From Roseburia rectibacter (lineage in GTDB: Bacteria; Bacillota; Clostridia; Lachnospirales; Lachnospiraceae): DNA of 64,000 bases. The stretch is from assembly GCF_014287515.2 (NCBI RefSeq), contig NZ_CP092473.1:1701001-1765000 (forward strand), written 5' to 3'. Positions 1 to 9,342 of this stretch are shown one piece after another (the stretch's first letter is position 1; each line of letters opens with the position of its first letter). A program made the translations under genes and the position numbers. The notes below the pieces were generated by a model, which saw only the letters and a list, made by a program, of their open reading frames with translations, was not told the DNA's origin and searched no databases.

Positions 1-77
1 CATGAGGTCTGGCGAAACAGGGTGGCACCGCGTGAAAACGCCCCTGACTGGAAAAAAATTCCGGTCAGGGGCGTTTT
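1..77 (+). promoter_or_regulatory. T-box riboswitch, 3' part only
   Basis: The T-box signature tggcaccgcg lies at 23-32 and is followed directly by a strong hairpin plus T-run, the usual T-box antiterminator/terminator arrangement. Stem I and the specifier codon lie before the window, so the amino acid cannot be read. Since trpE follows, tryptophan is the likely ligand: uncharged tRNA-Trp would favour antitermination. This is inference from position. Confidence 0.9.
37..77 (+). terminator. T-box attenuator terminator upstream of trpE
   Basis: The arms at 37-48 and 64-75 (aacgcccctgac / gtcaggggcgtt) pair perfectly, with a short A-rich loop, and are followed by a run of T. In the T-box model this is the OFF structure, competing with the antiterminator that contains the T-box sequence at 23-32. 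Confidence 0.9.
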
Positions 78-162
78 TTAACAATAAAATTCGCCCAGAG
101 TGTGAACTTTATTGTTTTGATAACATGGTTTTGCAACAGGTGATTCGAGAATGGAGATTGGG

Positions 163-1572
163 ATGAAAAGAATTTACAGAGTTTACAAAAAGACAGTCAG
201 TATTGTAAATGAGACAGCAAACGGGATGTACCGGAATCTGGTGGGAAAGAAAAAAGGATTTTTGTTAGAGAGTTATGACAAGAATTATGACCGCTATACA
301 TTTTTCGGCGTAGAACCGGAAGAGATCATTTCCTCGAAGGGACAGTCACTGGTGATTACAAAAAAAGATGGTACCGAGGATGTCAGGGAGGGAAATCCGC
401 TTACATTATTAAAAGAATATTATAACGAATTTGAAATCCGGAAGGATAATGAGGAACTGAATTTTTCGGGAGGTCTTGTGGGAAGTGTCGGTTATGACTT
501 CGTGAGATACAGTGAGGTACTGCCGGAAGAAAACCCAGATGAGATCGGGATTGAGACGGTTCAGCTTATGCTGATGAAAGAATTCATTGTGGTTGATCAT
601 GTGGCAGAAACACTGACCGCGGTGATCTTAGAATCCGATGATGAGACAGGAAAAGAAACGGCAGCGAAAAAAGCAGCAGAATTGATCAAAACTGCCATGC
701 AGGAACAGAAAGAATCAGAAGTAAGACTGATTCCGGATGGAGTGATCACGAAAAAGTCAGATACTTTAGAGGAATACAGTGAAAAGGTAAATAAGATCAA
801 ACAGTATATCCGTGATGGACATATTTTCCAGACCGTGTTATCACAGCGCTGGACGATCGAGACGGGACAGGATGGATTTGATCTGTACTGCGAACTCCGT
901 GAGCTAAACCCATCTCCATATCTTTATTATTTTAATTTTGGAGATTTTGAAGTGATTGGAAGTTCCCCGGAGATGCTGGTCAAACAACAGGGAAATAGGG
1001 TATTTACCTGCCCGATCGCCGGAACAAGACCAAGGGGAAAGACAAAGGAAGAAGATGACAGACTGCACAGGGAATTGCTTGCCGATGAAAAAGAACGTGC
1101 CGAACATGTCATGTTAGTTGATCTGGCCCGCAATGATATGGGACGCATCTCAGAGTTTGGTACGGTAAAAGTTACAGACTTTATGAGCGTAAAAAATTAT
1201 TCACATGTCATGCATATCGTCTCGATGGTCGAGGGACGCAAGAAAGGCAGTTTTCACCCGTTTGATCTGCTGGCATCCTTCCTCCCGGCAGGAACTTTGA
1301 GCGGAGCACCAAAGATCAGGGCGATGGAGATTATCGAAGAACTAGAGAGTGTGAGAAGAGGCCTTTACGGTGGTGCAACCGGATATGTGGATTTTTCCGG
1401 CGATATGGATTTCTGTATCACGATCCGTACGATGATCAAAAAAGGAAAAAATGTTTATTTACAGGCAGGAGCCGGAATCGTTGCAGATTCTGTTCCGGAA
1501 AATGAATACAAAGAATGTTGTAACAAGGTCATGGCTCTGGCAAAAACCCTTGTGGAGGAGGAAAACTTATGA
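163..1572 (+). CDS. trpE: Anthranilate synthase component I
   Basis: Makes anthranilate from chorismate using ammonia supplied by TrpG; first committed step to tryptophan. The 469-residue protein has the chorismate-binding signatures CPIAGTRPRG (near residue 284), HVMHIVS (near 348) and LPAGTLSGAPK (near 375). The LLES motif near residue 34 matches the feedback Trp-binding site of the family. I chose the ATG at 163 over the in-frame ATG at 151 because GGAG at 153-156 sits 6 bases before it. The stop overlaps trpG by ATGA, implying translational coupling. Expression should be controlled by the T-box just upstream. Confidence 0.96.
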   Translation: MKRIYRVYKKTVSIVNETANGMYRNLVGKKKGFLLESYDKNYDRYTFFGVEPEEIISSKGQSLVITKKDGTEDVREGNPLTLLKEYYNEFEIRKDNEELNFSGGLVGSVGYDFVRYSEVLPEENPDEIGIETVQLMLMKEFIVVDHVAETLTAVILESDDETGKETAAKKAAELIKTAMQEQKESEVRLIPDGVITKKSDTLEEYSEKVNKIKQYIRDGHIFQTVLSQRWTIETGQDGFDLYCELRELNPSPYLYYFNFGDFEVIGSSPEMLVKQQGNRVFTCPIAGTRPRGKTKEEDDRLHRELLADEKERAEHVMLVDLARNDMGRISEFGTVKVTDFMSVKNYSHVMHIVSMVEGRKKGSFHPFDLLASFLPAGTLSGAPKIRAMEIIEELESVRRGLYGGATGYVDFSGDMDFCITIRTMIKKGKNVYLQAGAGIVADSVPENEYKECCNKVMALAKTLVEEENL

Positions 1573-2138
1573 TATTGCTGATCGATAACTACGATTCATT
1601 TACGTTTAATCTGTATCAATATATTGGAACTTTCACGCAGGATATCAAAGTTGTCCGTAATGATAAAATTACGATCGATGAGATAAAAGAGATGCATCCG
1701 GAAAAGATCGTTCTCTCACCAGGACCGAAAAGTCCGAAGGAGGCAGGAATCTGTATGGATGTGGTAAAAGAATTTTATAAAGAGATCCCAATTCTCGGTA
1801 TCTGTCTCGGACATCAGTGTATCGGCGAGGCATTTGGAGGAACCGTGACATACGCAAAAGCATTGTTCCATGGAAAGCAGTCGGAGATCACACATACCGG
1901 AACCGGAATCTTTGCAGGAATTACATCGCCGGTTAAAGTGGCAAGATATCACTCCTTAGCAGTGCAGATGGATGATCTGCCGGAGTGCCTTACGGTTACG
2001 GCGCAGACAAAAGATGGCGAGATCGTGGCAATGCAGCATAAAGAATATCCGGTGATCGGTTTACAGTTCCATCCGGAATCGATTTATACGGAACATGGAA
2101 AACGAATGGTGGAAAATTTCATCAATGGAATCAGTTAA
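1569..2138 (+). CDS. trpG: Anthranilate synthase component II, glutamine amidotransferase
   Basis: Class I glutamine amidotransferase that passes ammonia to TrpE. The 189-residue length is that of a stand-alone TrpG, not fused to TrpD. The nucleophilic Cys79 lies in GICLGHQ, and the His-Glu pair lies in FHPES at 167-171. It starts inside the trpE stop codon (ATGA), and GAGGAGG in the end of trpE serves as its ribosome-binding site. In some bacteria this subunit is shared with folate synthesis; no pab gene is seen here, so a Trp role is the simple reading. Confidence 0.96.
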   Translation: MILLIDNYDSFTFNLYQYIGTFTQDIKVVRNDKITIDEIKEMHPEKIVLSPGPKSPKEAGICMDVVKEFYKEIPILGICLGHQCIGEAFGGTVTYAKALFHGKQSEITHTGTGIFAGITSPVKVARYHSLAVQMDDLPECLTVTAQTKDGEIVAMQHKEYPVIGLQFHPESIYTEHGKRMVENFINGIS

Positions 2139-2150
2139 GAGGAGGAAGTC

Positions 2151-2921
2151 ATGATACTGGATGTCATCGTAGAGGATAAAAAGAAACGTCTGCCGGAGCA
2201 CAAAAAGAATATCAGTGAGATAAAAATGCGTGAGCTGGCAGAAATATATGAAGGGAAAAAACACAGTTTCCATGATGCGTTAAGTAAGAGCGGGATCTCC
2301 ATTATCGGAGAATTTAAAAACGCATCTCCAAGTCTTGGTAAAATAAAAAGTAAGATAAATTTACTGGACCGGATTGATGAATACAATGAATCAGTGGATG
2401 CGATTTCCTGTCTGACAGAGGAAGATCATTTTGATGGAAACGTGGATTATCTGAAAAAAATTAGAACGATCACGGAGCTTCCGATTTTAAGAAAAGATTT
2501 TATGATCGATCCTTATCAGTTTTATGAGGCAAAGGCAATCGGTGCGGATGCGGTGCTTTTGATCGCAGCGATTCTGGATGATGCACAGATGAAAGATTTT
2601 TATCAGCTTTCGAAAGAACTGGAACTGGATGCACTGGTAGAAGTGCATGATGAGGCGGAACTGGAGCGGGCGCTGAAGATGGATGCGGATATCATTGGTG
2701 TCAACAACCGGAATTTAAAAGATTTTACGATCAGCCTTGACACGACAGTGCGGCTTTCAAAGCTGGTACCAGAGGATAAAGTGTTAGTGGCAGAGAGCGG
2801 CATCTTAGAGGATGCGGATGTAGAGCTTTTAAAGGAGTGTGGTGTGGATGCATTTCTGATCGGCAGGGCGCTGATGGAGGCAGAGCATCCAAAGGAGGTT
2901 GCAAAGCGCTGGAAGGCATGA
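2151..2921 (+). CDS. trpC: Indole-3-glycerol phosphate synthase
   Basis: Closes the indole ring from CdRP, fourth step of the pathway. The 256-residue TIM barrel shows the catalytic-lysine segments EFKNASPS (near residue 54) and LRKDFM (near 114), the IIGVNNRNL motif and the phosphate-binding end VAESGI and AFLIGRALM. The family usually has SPSKG where this protein has SPSLG, a mild departure. It is separate from trpF, unlike the E. coli fusion. The gap to trpG is 12 bases with GAGGAGG before the ATG. Confidence 0.96.
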   Translation: MILDVIVEDKKKRLPEHKKNISEIKMRELAEIYEGKKHSFHDALSKSGISIIGEFKNASPSLGKIKSKINLLDRIDEYNESVDAISCLTEEDHFDGNVDYLKKIRTITELPILRKDFMIDPYQFYEAKAIGADAVLLIAAILDDAQMKDFYQLSKELELDALVEVHDEAELERALKMDADIIGVNNRNLKDFTISLDTTVRLSKLVPEDKVLVAESGILEDADVELLKECGVDAFLIGRALMEAEHPKEVAKRWKA

Positions 2922-3009
2922 ACAATATCCTTGCTGGAAGATACAAATCTGAAGTGGTTTTGAAATGGAGATTAAAATAAGCTGCATTTTAGAAAAGAGG
3001 GGGTGCGTG

Positions 3010-3741
3010 ATGCCGGAACAAAAAAGTGTGCAGATTAAGATCTGTGGGATCACAGGAAAAGAAGAAATTAGATGGCTGAATGAGGAAGATGTTTCTTATG
3101 CCGGATTTGTCCTGTATGAGAAAAGCAGCCGGTATGTTCCGATTCGTAAAGTAAGTGAGCTGTTTGAGGAATTAAATGAAAATATAAAAAAAGTTGCCGT
3201 CACGGTAAGTCCGGATGTAAAGCTGGTAGAACAGATCATGGATGCAGGATTTGATATCTTGCAGGTACATGGAAGTCTGACAGAAGAAGTCCTTACAGCG
3301 GCAGAAATTCCAGTCTGGCAGGCAGTCAATATGACGGATGAAGGTATATTTGAAAAAATTGCACGGGAATATACGAATCTGTCTTTGAATAGAAAAAGTC
3401 CTTTCACGCAGGAAAAAAAACTGATGGGGAAAGAAAAGATTACAGCGCTTCTTATGGATGCAAAAGAATTTGGAAGCGGAAAAACGTTTGGATGGGATGC
3501 CTTTTTGCAGGGAGAAGGAGAGGAAAAATTCAGACATTTCCGGCAGATACTTAAGGCATGGAATATCCAGTTTGTACTTGCGGGAGGACTGAACCCGGAT
3601 AATGTCAGCCGTGGAATCCATATTTTTGCACCGAATATTGTAGATGTAAGTTCCGGAGTGGAGAAAGAGCCTGGAACAGGAAGCGGAAAGGACAAAGAAA
3701 AAATACAGAAATTTGTACAAAAGGTGCAAAGTGTTATATAA
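3010..3741 (+). CDS. trpF: Phosphoribosylanthranilate isomerase
   Basis: Isomerises PRA to CdRP, third step of the pathway. KICGI near the N-terminus, the LQVHG segment and the C-terminal [12 protein letters not shown] and VDVSSGVE phosphate-binding motifs identify it. At 243 residues it is some 40 longer than a typical TrpF; extra residues appear in the middle, around the lysine-rich stretch near 120-150. I chose ATG 3010 because AGAGGGGG lies 6 bases upstream; an in-frame ATG at 2965 has no good site. The order C-F-B matches the pathway operon of Firmicutes. Confidence 0.93.
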   Translation: MPEQKSVQIKICGITGKEEIRWLNEEDVSYAGFVLYEKSSRYVPIRKVSELFEELNENIKKVAVTVSPDVKLVEQIMDAGFDILQVHGSLTEEVLTAAEIPVWQAVNMTDEGIFEKIAREYTNLSLNRKSPFTQEKKLMGKEKITALLMDAKEFGSGKTFGWDAFLQGEGEEKFRHFRQILKAWNIQFVLAGGLNPDNVSRGIHIFAPNIVDVSSGVEKEPGTGSGKDKEKIQKFVQKVQSVI

Positions 3742-3772
3742 AGCAGATCAATCTAAGAAAGGAAATAAAACT

Positions 3773-4984
3773 ATGAACCAGAAAGCATATTATGGAGAAT
3801 TTGGAGGACAGTATGTAGCAGAGTCTCTGATGAATACATTAGAGGAATTAGACAAAGCATTTGAGGAGGCAATCCATGATCCAGAGTTTATGAATCAGTA
3901 TCACTATTATTTAAAACAGTATGTGGGACGCGAGACACCTCTTTATTTTGCAGAACGTCTCAGTGAAAAATATGGCACAAAGATCTATTTAAAACGTGAA
4001 GATTTAAACCACACCGGGGCACATAAGATCAACAATGTCATCGGACAGATATTACTTGCAAAACGAATGGGAAAAAAGAAGGTAATTGCAGAGACCGGTG
4101 CAGGACAGCATGGTGTGGCAACAGCGACAGGTGCAGCTTTGTTTGATATGGAATGTACGGTTTATATGGGTGAGGAAGACATTAAGCGTCAGGCATTAAA
4201 TGTTATGAGAATGGAAATGTTAGGCGCAAAGGTCGTCAGCGTCCGTTCCGGCAGCAATACATTAAAGGATGCCACCAATGAGGCAATCCGTACCTGGGCA
4301 AAGACAGCCGAAGATACATTTTATATCATCGGTTCTGCGGTAGGTCCATATCCATATCCGAAGATGGTCAAGGAATTTCAGAGCGTGATCAGTAAAGAGG
4401 CAAAAAAACAGTTCCTGGAAGTAGAACATAAACTGCCGGATGCTGTGATGGCATGTGTGGGAGGCGGTTCTAACTCCATCGGAATGTTTGCAGATTTTAT
4501 TGAGGAGCCATCGGTAAAGCTGATCGGTGTCGAAGCAGCCGGAAAAGGAATCGAGACAGGGGAGCACGCTTCTGCAATGGCACTTGGTGAGCCGGGAGTT
4601 TTACACGGAATGCGTTCTTATCTCCTGCAGGATGAAGATGGAAATGTAAAACTGGCACATTCCATCTCCGCAGGACTTGATTATCCGGGTGTCGGACCGG
4701 AACACGCTTATCTCAGGGACACAGGAAGGGCAGAATATGTATCTGTAACCGATACAGAGGCAATGGATGCGTTAATGGAACTCTGTAAATTAGAGGGTAT
4801 CATTCCTGCGATCGAGAGTGCGCATGCCGTAGCTTATGCATGTAAATATGCGAAAGAGCTTACCGAAAAACTGGGAGCAGAGGAAGCAAAGAATAAGACG
4901 ATGATCATCTGTCTGTCAGGACGTGGAGATAAAGATGTCAATACGATCGCTGATTATCTTGCTGGAAAAGGCTACCTGAACTGA
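3773..4984 (+). CDS. trpB: Tryptophan synthase beta chain
   Basis: PLP enzyme that condenses indole with serine. The 403-residue protein has PLP-binding Lys85 in HTGAHKINN, the phosphate-cup motif GGGSNS (near 229) and the C-terminal SGRGDKD. It is the standard TrpB1 type that pairs with TrpA, encoded next. ATG 3773 is preferred over an in-frame ATG at 3713 that would lie inside trpF, because AAGAAAGGA sits before it and the conserved TrpB N-terminus begins there. Confidence 0.96.
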   Translation: MNQKAYYGEFGGQYVAESLMNTLEELDKAFEEAIHDPEFMNQYHYYLKQYVGRETPLYFAERLSEKYGTKIYLKREDLNHTGAHKINNVIGQILLAKRMGKKKVIAETGAGQHGVATATGAALFDMECTVYMGEEDIKRQALNVMRMEMLGAKVVSVRSGSNTLKDATNEAIRTWAKTAEDTFYIIGSAVGPYPYPKMVKEFQSVISKEAKKQFLEVEHKLPDAVMACVGGGSNSIGMFADFIEEPSVKLIGVEAAGKGIETGEHASAMALGEPGVLHGMRSYLLQDEDGNVKLAHSISAGLDYPGVGPEHAYLRDTGRAEYVSVTDTEAMDALMELCKLEGIIPAIESAHAVAYACKYAKELTEKLGAEEAKNKTMIICLSGRGDKDVNTIADYLAGKGYLN

Positions 4985-5000
4985 TATAAAAATAGTAAAT

Positions 5001-5031
5001 AATAGAATTTACGATTCGCAGACATTCTATT
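5001..5031 (+). other. Weak stem-loop in the trpB-trpA gap
   Basis: The 108-base gap between trpB and trpA is the widest before trpD. It holds an 8-bp inverted repeat (aatagaat / attctatt) with a 15-base loop and no T-run. It may affect mRNA processing, or may be chance in AT-rich sequence. Confidence 0.35.
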
Positions 5032-5092
5032 GTCATGGATCAGAGCGGAAATATAGAAACATGGTTTCAGAAAAGAAAGGAAAATAGCAGAT

Positions 5093-5887
5093 ATGAATCG
5101 TATTGAAGCAAAAATGAAAGCCTTACAGGAAAAAGGAGAAAAGGCATTTATTACCTATATCACAGCGGGACTTCCGGATCTGGAGGGCACAAAGAAACTT
5201 TTAAAAGCGCAGGAGAAGGCAGGACTTGATGTGGTGGAACTCGGAATCCCATTTTCCGATCCTGTGGCAGACGGCCCGGTTATCCAGGATGTGTCCTATA
5301 AAGCAATCTGTAACGGTATTAATCTGAAAAAGGTATTTGTGACGGTAGAAGAGTTAAGAAAAGAAGGCTCTGAACTTCCAATCGTTTTTATGATGTATTA
5401 CAACACGGTACTGCATTACGGAGTAGAGGCGTTTGTAAAAAAATGTAATGAGGTTGGTGTAGATGGACTGATCATCCCAGATCTTCCTTTCGAGGAGCAG
5501 GAAGAAATAAACCAATATTTAAATCAGGATGATACGACGATATTAATTCAGCTTGTTTCACCTGTTTCAGGCGATCGTATTCCAAAGATATTAGATGGTG
5601 CAAAAGGATTTGTATACTGTGTGTCATCCATGGGAGTGACAGGTCAGGGAGCAGACTTCCATAAGGAGGTTTTAAGTTATCTTAAGAGAGTTAAGGAGGC
5701 ATCAAAGATCCCGGTTATGATGGGATTTGGCATCCGTACGGCAGAGGATGTGAAGCCGATGAAGGATACGATCGATGGTGCGATCGTCGGAAGCCATTTT
5801 ATCCGTCTGATGGAGGAAAATGATTACAGCACAAAAGTGGCAGCAGAATATTGCAGCACATTTAAGAAAGAATTAAATCAGCTTTAA
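5093..5887 (+). CDS. trpA: Tryptophan synthase alpha chain
   Basis: Cleaves indole-3-glycerol phosphate to indole, which is channelled to TrpB. The 264-residue TIM barrel keeps both catalytic acids at the E. coli numbering: Glu49 in ELGIPFSDP and Asp60 in ADGPVIQ. GVTGQG and MGFGI are the phosphate-binding loops. AAGAAAGGA upstream is the ribosome-binding site. In most operons trpA is last; here trpD follows it. Confidence 0.96.
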   Translation: MNRIEAKMKALQEKGEKAFITYITAGLPDLEGTKKLLKAQEKAGLDVVELGIPFSDPVADGPVIQDVSYKAICNGINLKKVFVTVEELRKEGSELPIVFMMYYNTVLHYGVEAFVKKCNEVGVDGLIIPDLPFEEQEEINQYLNQDDTTILIQLVSPVSGDRIPKILDGAKGFVYCVSSMGVTGQGADFHKEVLSYLKRVKEASKIPVMMGFGIRTAEDVKPMKDTIDGAIVGSHFIRLMEENDYSTKVAAEYCSTFKKELNQL

Positions 5888-5890
5888 ATA

Positions 5891-6048
5891 AAAACAGGGA
5901 GGAAAATCATGCACTGCATGCTGGGCATTGCTCCTGCAAGAGGCAAATGCTATAAAAAACATAGCATGCATTTTGCTCCGCAAAACAGGGAGGAAAATCC
6001 TCTGCTCCTGCAAAGGCAGTCGCATTTTGCTCCGCAAAACAGGGAGGA
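5891..6048 (+). repeat. Tandem repeat carrying the ribosome-binding site of trpD
   Basis: The 13-base word aaaacagggagga occurs three times, at 5891-5903, 5982-5994 and 6036-6048; the last is the ribosome-binding site of trpD. Copies two and three share a longer left flank (gcattttgctccgc), and gctcctgcaa recurs in both intervals. The intervals are 91 and 54 bases. Open frames across it spell the repeated peptide HFAPQNRE and look spurious. A hairpin (aaatgctat / atagcat) lies near 5945-5968. Confidence 0.85.
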
Positions 6049-6053
6049 TCATC

Positions 6054-7064
6054 ATGAAAGAATACATAGCAAAAGTTGTAGATGGAAAAGATTTAACTGA
6101 AGAAGAAGCAAAAAAAGCAATGGAGATCATGCTCAGTGGAGAGGCGACACAGGCACAGATCGCAGCATTTTTAACAGCGATGCGTATGAAAGGGGAAACA
6201 TTAGAGGAACTGATCGGTCTTGCATCGGTATTGCGGGATAAAGCCGAGACGATCACACCAAAGGCAGAAAACTATGTGGATCTGGTCGGAACAGGTGGAG
6301 ACTGTACCTATACATTTAATATTTCAACAACATCTGCCTTCGTTGTTGCAGCGGCAGGACTTCCGGTCGCAAAGCATGGAAACCGTTCGATTTCCTCGAA
6401 ATCCGGTGCCGGGGATGTGCTTGAGGCACTTGGAGTCAATATCATGGCAGAACCTGCACTGGTTCAGAAATGTGTTGATGAAGTTGGCATCGGTTTCATG
6501 TTTGCCCAGCTTTTCAATAAATCCATGAAGTATGTCGGTCAGGCGAGAAAAGAGATGCGAGTCCGTACCGTATTTAATATTTTAGGACCGTTAGCGAATC
6601 CATCGCGTGCAAAAAATATGGTCGTTGGTGTATACAGTCCGGCATTGACGGAAAAAATAGCAAAAGCAATGAGTAAACTTGGTGTAGAGCGCGGATTTGT
6701 CATCAGTGGAAATGACAATATGGATGAATTTACATTAAGCGGCACGACTACCGTATCCGAGATCAATGGCGATGATGTTAAAACTTATGAAGTAACCCCG
6801 GAACAGTTTGGATTAAAGAGGGTTTCCTTAGAAGAACTGTGCGGTGGGGATGGTGTGCAGAATGCAGCCATTACGAAAGCAATTTTAAGTGGAGAAGAAA
6901 AAGGAGCGAAAAGAGATATCGTTCTTTTGAATGCCGGAGCTACTCTTTATATCGGAGGGGTTGCAGATTCCATAGAATCTGGTGTAAAATTAGCTGCAGA
7001 AACGATCGACTCCGGAAAAGCAATGAAAAAACTTGAGGAATTAGTCAGAGTTTCAAATTCATAA
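6054..7064 (+). CDS. trpD: Anthranilate phosphoribosyltransferase
   Basis: Transfers phosphoribose from PRPP to anthranilate, second step of the pathway. The 336-residue protein has the PRPP-binding GTGGD (about 79-83), the KHGNRS motif (about 105-110) and SSKSGAGDVLEALG. The start at 6054 follows GGGAGGA with good spacing; an in-frame extension to 5928 runs through the repeat and is rejected. With this gene the operon encodes the full chorismate-to-tryptophan route, but trpD is at the 3' end instead of after trpG. Confidence 0.95.
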   Translation: MKEYIAKVVDGKDLTEEEAKKAMEIMLSGEATQAQIAAFLTAMRMKGETLEELIGLASVLRDKAETITPKAENYVDLVGTGGDCTYTFNISTTSAFVVAAAGLPVAKHGNRSISSKSGAGDVLEALGVNIMAEPALVQKCVDEVGIGFMFAQLFNKSMKYVGQARKEMRVRTVFNILGPLANPSRAKNMVVGVYSPALTEKIAKAMSKLGVERGFVISGNDNMDEFTLSGTTTVSEINGDDVKTYEVTPEQFGLKRVSLEELCGGDGVQNAAITKAILSGEEKGAKRDIVLLNAGATLYIGGVADSIESGVKLAAETIDSGKAMKKLEELVRVSNS

Positions 7065-7082
7065 TGAAACAGGAGAGAAGCA

Positions 7083-8120
7083 ATGATACGATTTAACAGC
7101 GATTATACGGAAGGCTGCCATCCGGCAATTTTAAAAAAACTCGAAGAGACAAACATGGAGCAGACAGCAGGATATGGAGAGGATGAATATTGCAGAGAGG
7201 CGGCAGAACGGATAAAAGCTGCCTGCCTTGCACCGGATGCAGATGTGCATTTTCTGGTGGGAGGAACACAGACGAATGTTACAGTCATTGCATCCGCATT
7301 AAAATCATATCAGGGAGCCATCACGGCGACAACCGGACATATCAATGTACATGAAACAGGTGCACTTGAAGCGTGCGGACACAAATGTCTGACAATCGAG
7401 ACACCGGATGGCAAACTGACAGCAGAACAGGTTTTAAAATATACAAAAGCGCATTTTGCAGATGAGAGTTTTGAACATACAGTGCAGCCCAAAATGGTAT
7501 ATATTTCCAATCCTACAGAACTTGGTACTATTTATAAAAAGGCAGAACTTGAGACATTATACCGTGTGTGCAGGGAAAATGACCTGTATCTGTTTTTGGA
7601 TGGTGCAAGACTCGGTTACGGTCTTGCATGCAGGGAAAATGATCTGACGCTGGCTGACATTGCAGCGAATACGGATGTTTTCTATATTGGAGGAACCAAA
7701 GTAGGCGCATTATTCGGAGAAGCTGTTGTGATCACCAATCCGGAGTTAAAAAAGGATTTCCGGTATAACATCAAACAGCGTGGCGGTATGTTAGCAAAGG
7801 GAAGACTGCTGGGCATCCAGTTCCTGACTTTATTTGAAGAAAACCGTTATTTTGAGATATCGGCACATGCAGCACATCTGGCAGAAAAATTAAAAGATGA
7901 ACTGACAAAAATGGGGGTAACATTTTATATTGATTCCCCGACAAACCAGCAGTTTCCGGTCTTGCCGGATGATGTGTTAGAGAAACTGGGAGAAAAATAC
8001 AGTTTTGCATATCAGGCAAGAATGGATGAAACACACAGTGCAGTCCGTTTTTGTACCTGCTGGGCAACGAAAGAAGAAAATATCGATGCACTTCTTGCTG
8101 ACATAAGAGCGATCATATAG
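7083..8120 (+). CDS. PLP-dependent beta-eliminating lyase, low-specificity threonine aldolase type
   Basis: The 345-residue fold-type I PLP protein resembles low-specificity L-threonine aldolase, which splits threonine to glycine and acetaldehyde. FLDGARLG contains the Asp that pairs with the PLP nitrogen, and Lys206 in GGTKVG is the expected Schiff-base lysine. A threonine-rich loop (GGTQTN) near 60 fits the phosphate site. It lies 18 bases after trpD with GGAGAG before the ATG, so it may be read from the trp mRNA. The exact substrate is not settled by sequence. Confidence 0.85.
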   Translation: MIRFNSDYTEGCHPAILKKLEETNMEQTAGYGEDEYCREAAERIKAACLAPDADVHFLVGGTQTNVTVIASALKSYQGAITATTGHINVHETGALEACGHKCLTIETPDGKLTAEQVLKYTKAHFADESFEHTVQPKMVYISNPTELGTIYKKAELETLYRVCRENDLYLFLDGARLGYGLACRENDLTLADIAANTDVFYIGGTKVGALFGEAVVITNPELKKDFRYNIKQRGGMLAKGRLLGIQFLTLFEENRYFEISAHAAHLAEKLKDELTKMGVTFYIDSPTNQQFPVLPDDVLEKLGEKYSFAYQARMDETHSAVRFCTCWATKEENIDALLADIRAII

Positions 8121-8137
8121 GAATGGAGACAGATAAA

Positions 8138-9157
8138 ATGCCGGCAAAGAAAAAGATATTATTACTTGCAACAGGAGGTACGATTGCTTCTAAAAAATCT
8201 GAAAATGGTTTAAAACCGCAGATCACACCGGAAGAATTATTAGAGTACATTCCACAGGTAAAAGAATTCTGTGAGGTATCCGCGATACAGTTATTAAATC
8301 TTGACAGTTCTAATATGGAGCCAAAGCACTGGAAAAAGATCGTGCATGCGATCCGGGAATATTATGATGCTTATGATGGATTTGTAATTGCCCATGGCAC
8401 AGATACGATGGCGTATACAGCAGCAGCGTTATCATATATGATCCAGAATTCAACGAAGCCGATCGTGATCACGGGAGCACAGAAACCGATCGATCTTGAG
8501 ATCACGGATGCAAAGTCAAATCTGATTGATAGTTTTTTGTATGCGTCAGATGAAAAATCACAGGGTGTGCAGATCGTTTTTGATGGTAAAGTTATCGCCG
8601 GAACGCGTGCAAAGAAGGTCAGATCCAAAAGTTATAATGCGTTTTCGAGTATTGATTTTCCGTCACTGGCAGTCATTCAGGATGGGAATATTATGCGTTA
8701 TCTGCCGATGCTCCCTTATGAGGATGAAGTACGGTTTTATGAAGAACTTGATGAAAATATTTTTTTGATGAAACTGATCCCTGGCATCAGACCTAGAGTT
8801 TTACAGAGTATTTTTGAAAATTATGACTGTATCATTGTGGAAAGTTTTGGTGTGGGCGGCATACCAAAATCAATAGCTGATGAATTTTACCGGTTATGCA
8901 GGCAGTACCCTGACAAACTGGTTGTTATGGCGACGCAGGTGGCTCATGAGGGAAGCGATATGACGGTATACGAGGTCGGTCATGATATGAAGAAGTACTG
9001 CCGTTTTTTAGAGTCCTATGATATGACATTAGAATCTGTGATCGCAAAAACGATGTGGATGCTTGGAAATTTTGATCTTTACAGCGTAGATCCGAACGAT
9101 ATTTTTTATAAAAATATTAATTATGATGTGATCTTTGGAAAAAACAGGAAGTGCTGA
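8138..9157 (+). CDS. ansA: L-asparaginase, type I (cytoplasmic)
   Basis: Hydrolyses asparagine to aspartate and ammonia. The 339-residue protein has both asparaginase signatures: LLATGGTIAS at the N-terminus with the nucleophilic Thr, and HGTDTMAYTA near residue 86 with the second Thr-Asp pair. No signal peptide is seen, so it is cytoplasmic. ATG 8138 has TGGAG about 9 bases upstream; an in-frame ATG at 8123 is the alternative. It sits 17 bases after the aldolase gene, probably the same transcript. Confidence 0.9.
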   Translation: MPAKKKILLLATGGTIASKKSENGLKPQITPEELLEYIPQVKEFCEVSAIQLLNLDSSNMEPKHWKKIVHAIREYYDAYDGFVIAHGTDTMAYTAAALSYMIQNSTKPIVITGAQKPIDLEITDAKSNLIDSFLYASDEKSQGVQIVFDGKVIAGTRAKKVRSKSYNAFSSIDFPSLAVIQDGNIMRYLPMLPYEDEVRFYEELDENIFLMKLIPGIRPRVLQSIFENYDCIIVESFGVGGIPKSIADEFYRLCRQYPDKLVVMATQVAHEGSDMTVYEVGHDMKKYCRFLESYDMTLESVIAKTMWMLGNFDLYSVDPNDIFYKNINYDVIFGKNRKC

Positions 9158-9240
9158 AGCTGTTTTGCTGTGATCTGGTAAAATATAGTCTTTGGAGTAT
9201 AGCTTGACAGCGATTGAACAGTGACCTGCAAACAATGAAA

Positions 9241-9292
9241 TGTAAACAATATATATGAAAAGGTTGACAATAAAAGAGAATCGGAATAGACT
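9241..9292 (+). promoter_or_regulatory. bioY promoter with BirA-like operator
   Basis: A -35 box TTGACA (9264-9269), 17-base spacer and -10 TAGACT (9287-9292) precede bioY. The -35 box is inside the right half of a dyad, tgtaaac (9241-9247), 15 bases, gttgaca (9263-9269), which resembles the Firmicutes BirA operator (TTGTTAAC, 15-16 bases, GTTAACAA). Repression by biotinyl-AMP-loaded BirA is inferred. Confidence 0.7.
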
Positions 9293-9342
9293 GTAAAGAA
9301 ACAAAAGCGGAAAATGCTTTGTCCGCAGAAAAGAGGAGAAAC

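Noticed and set aside
3096..3729. Long antisense frames over trpF
   Set aside because: They mirror codon bias of trpF; no start signals or recognisable domain.
5909..6100. Reading frame with repeated HFAPQNRE in the trpD leader
   Set aside because: The peptide repeats because the DNA does; there is no conserved protein match, and the frame conflicts with the trpD start.
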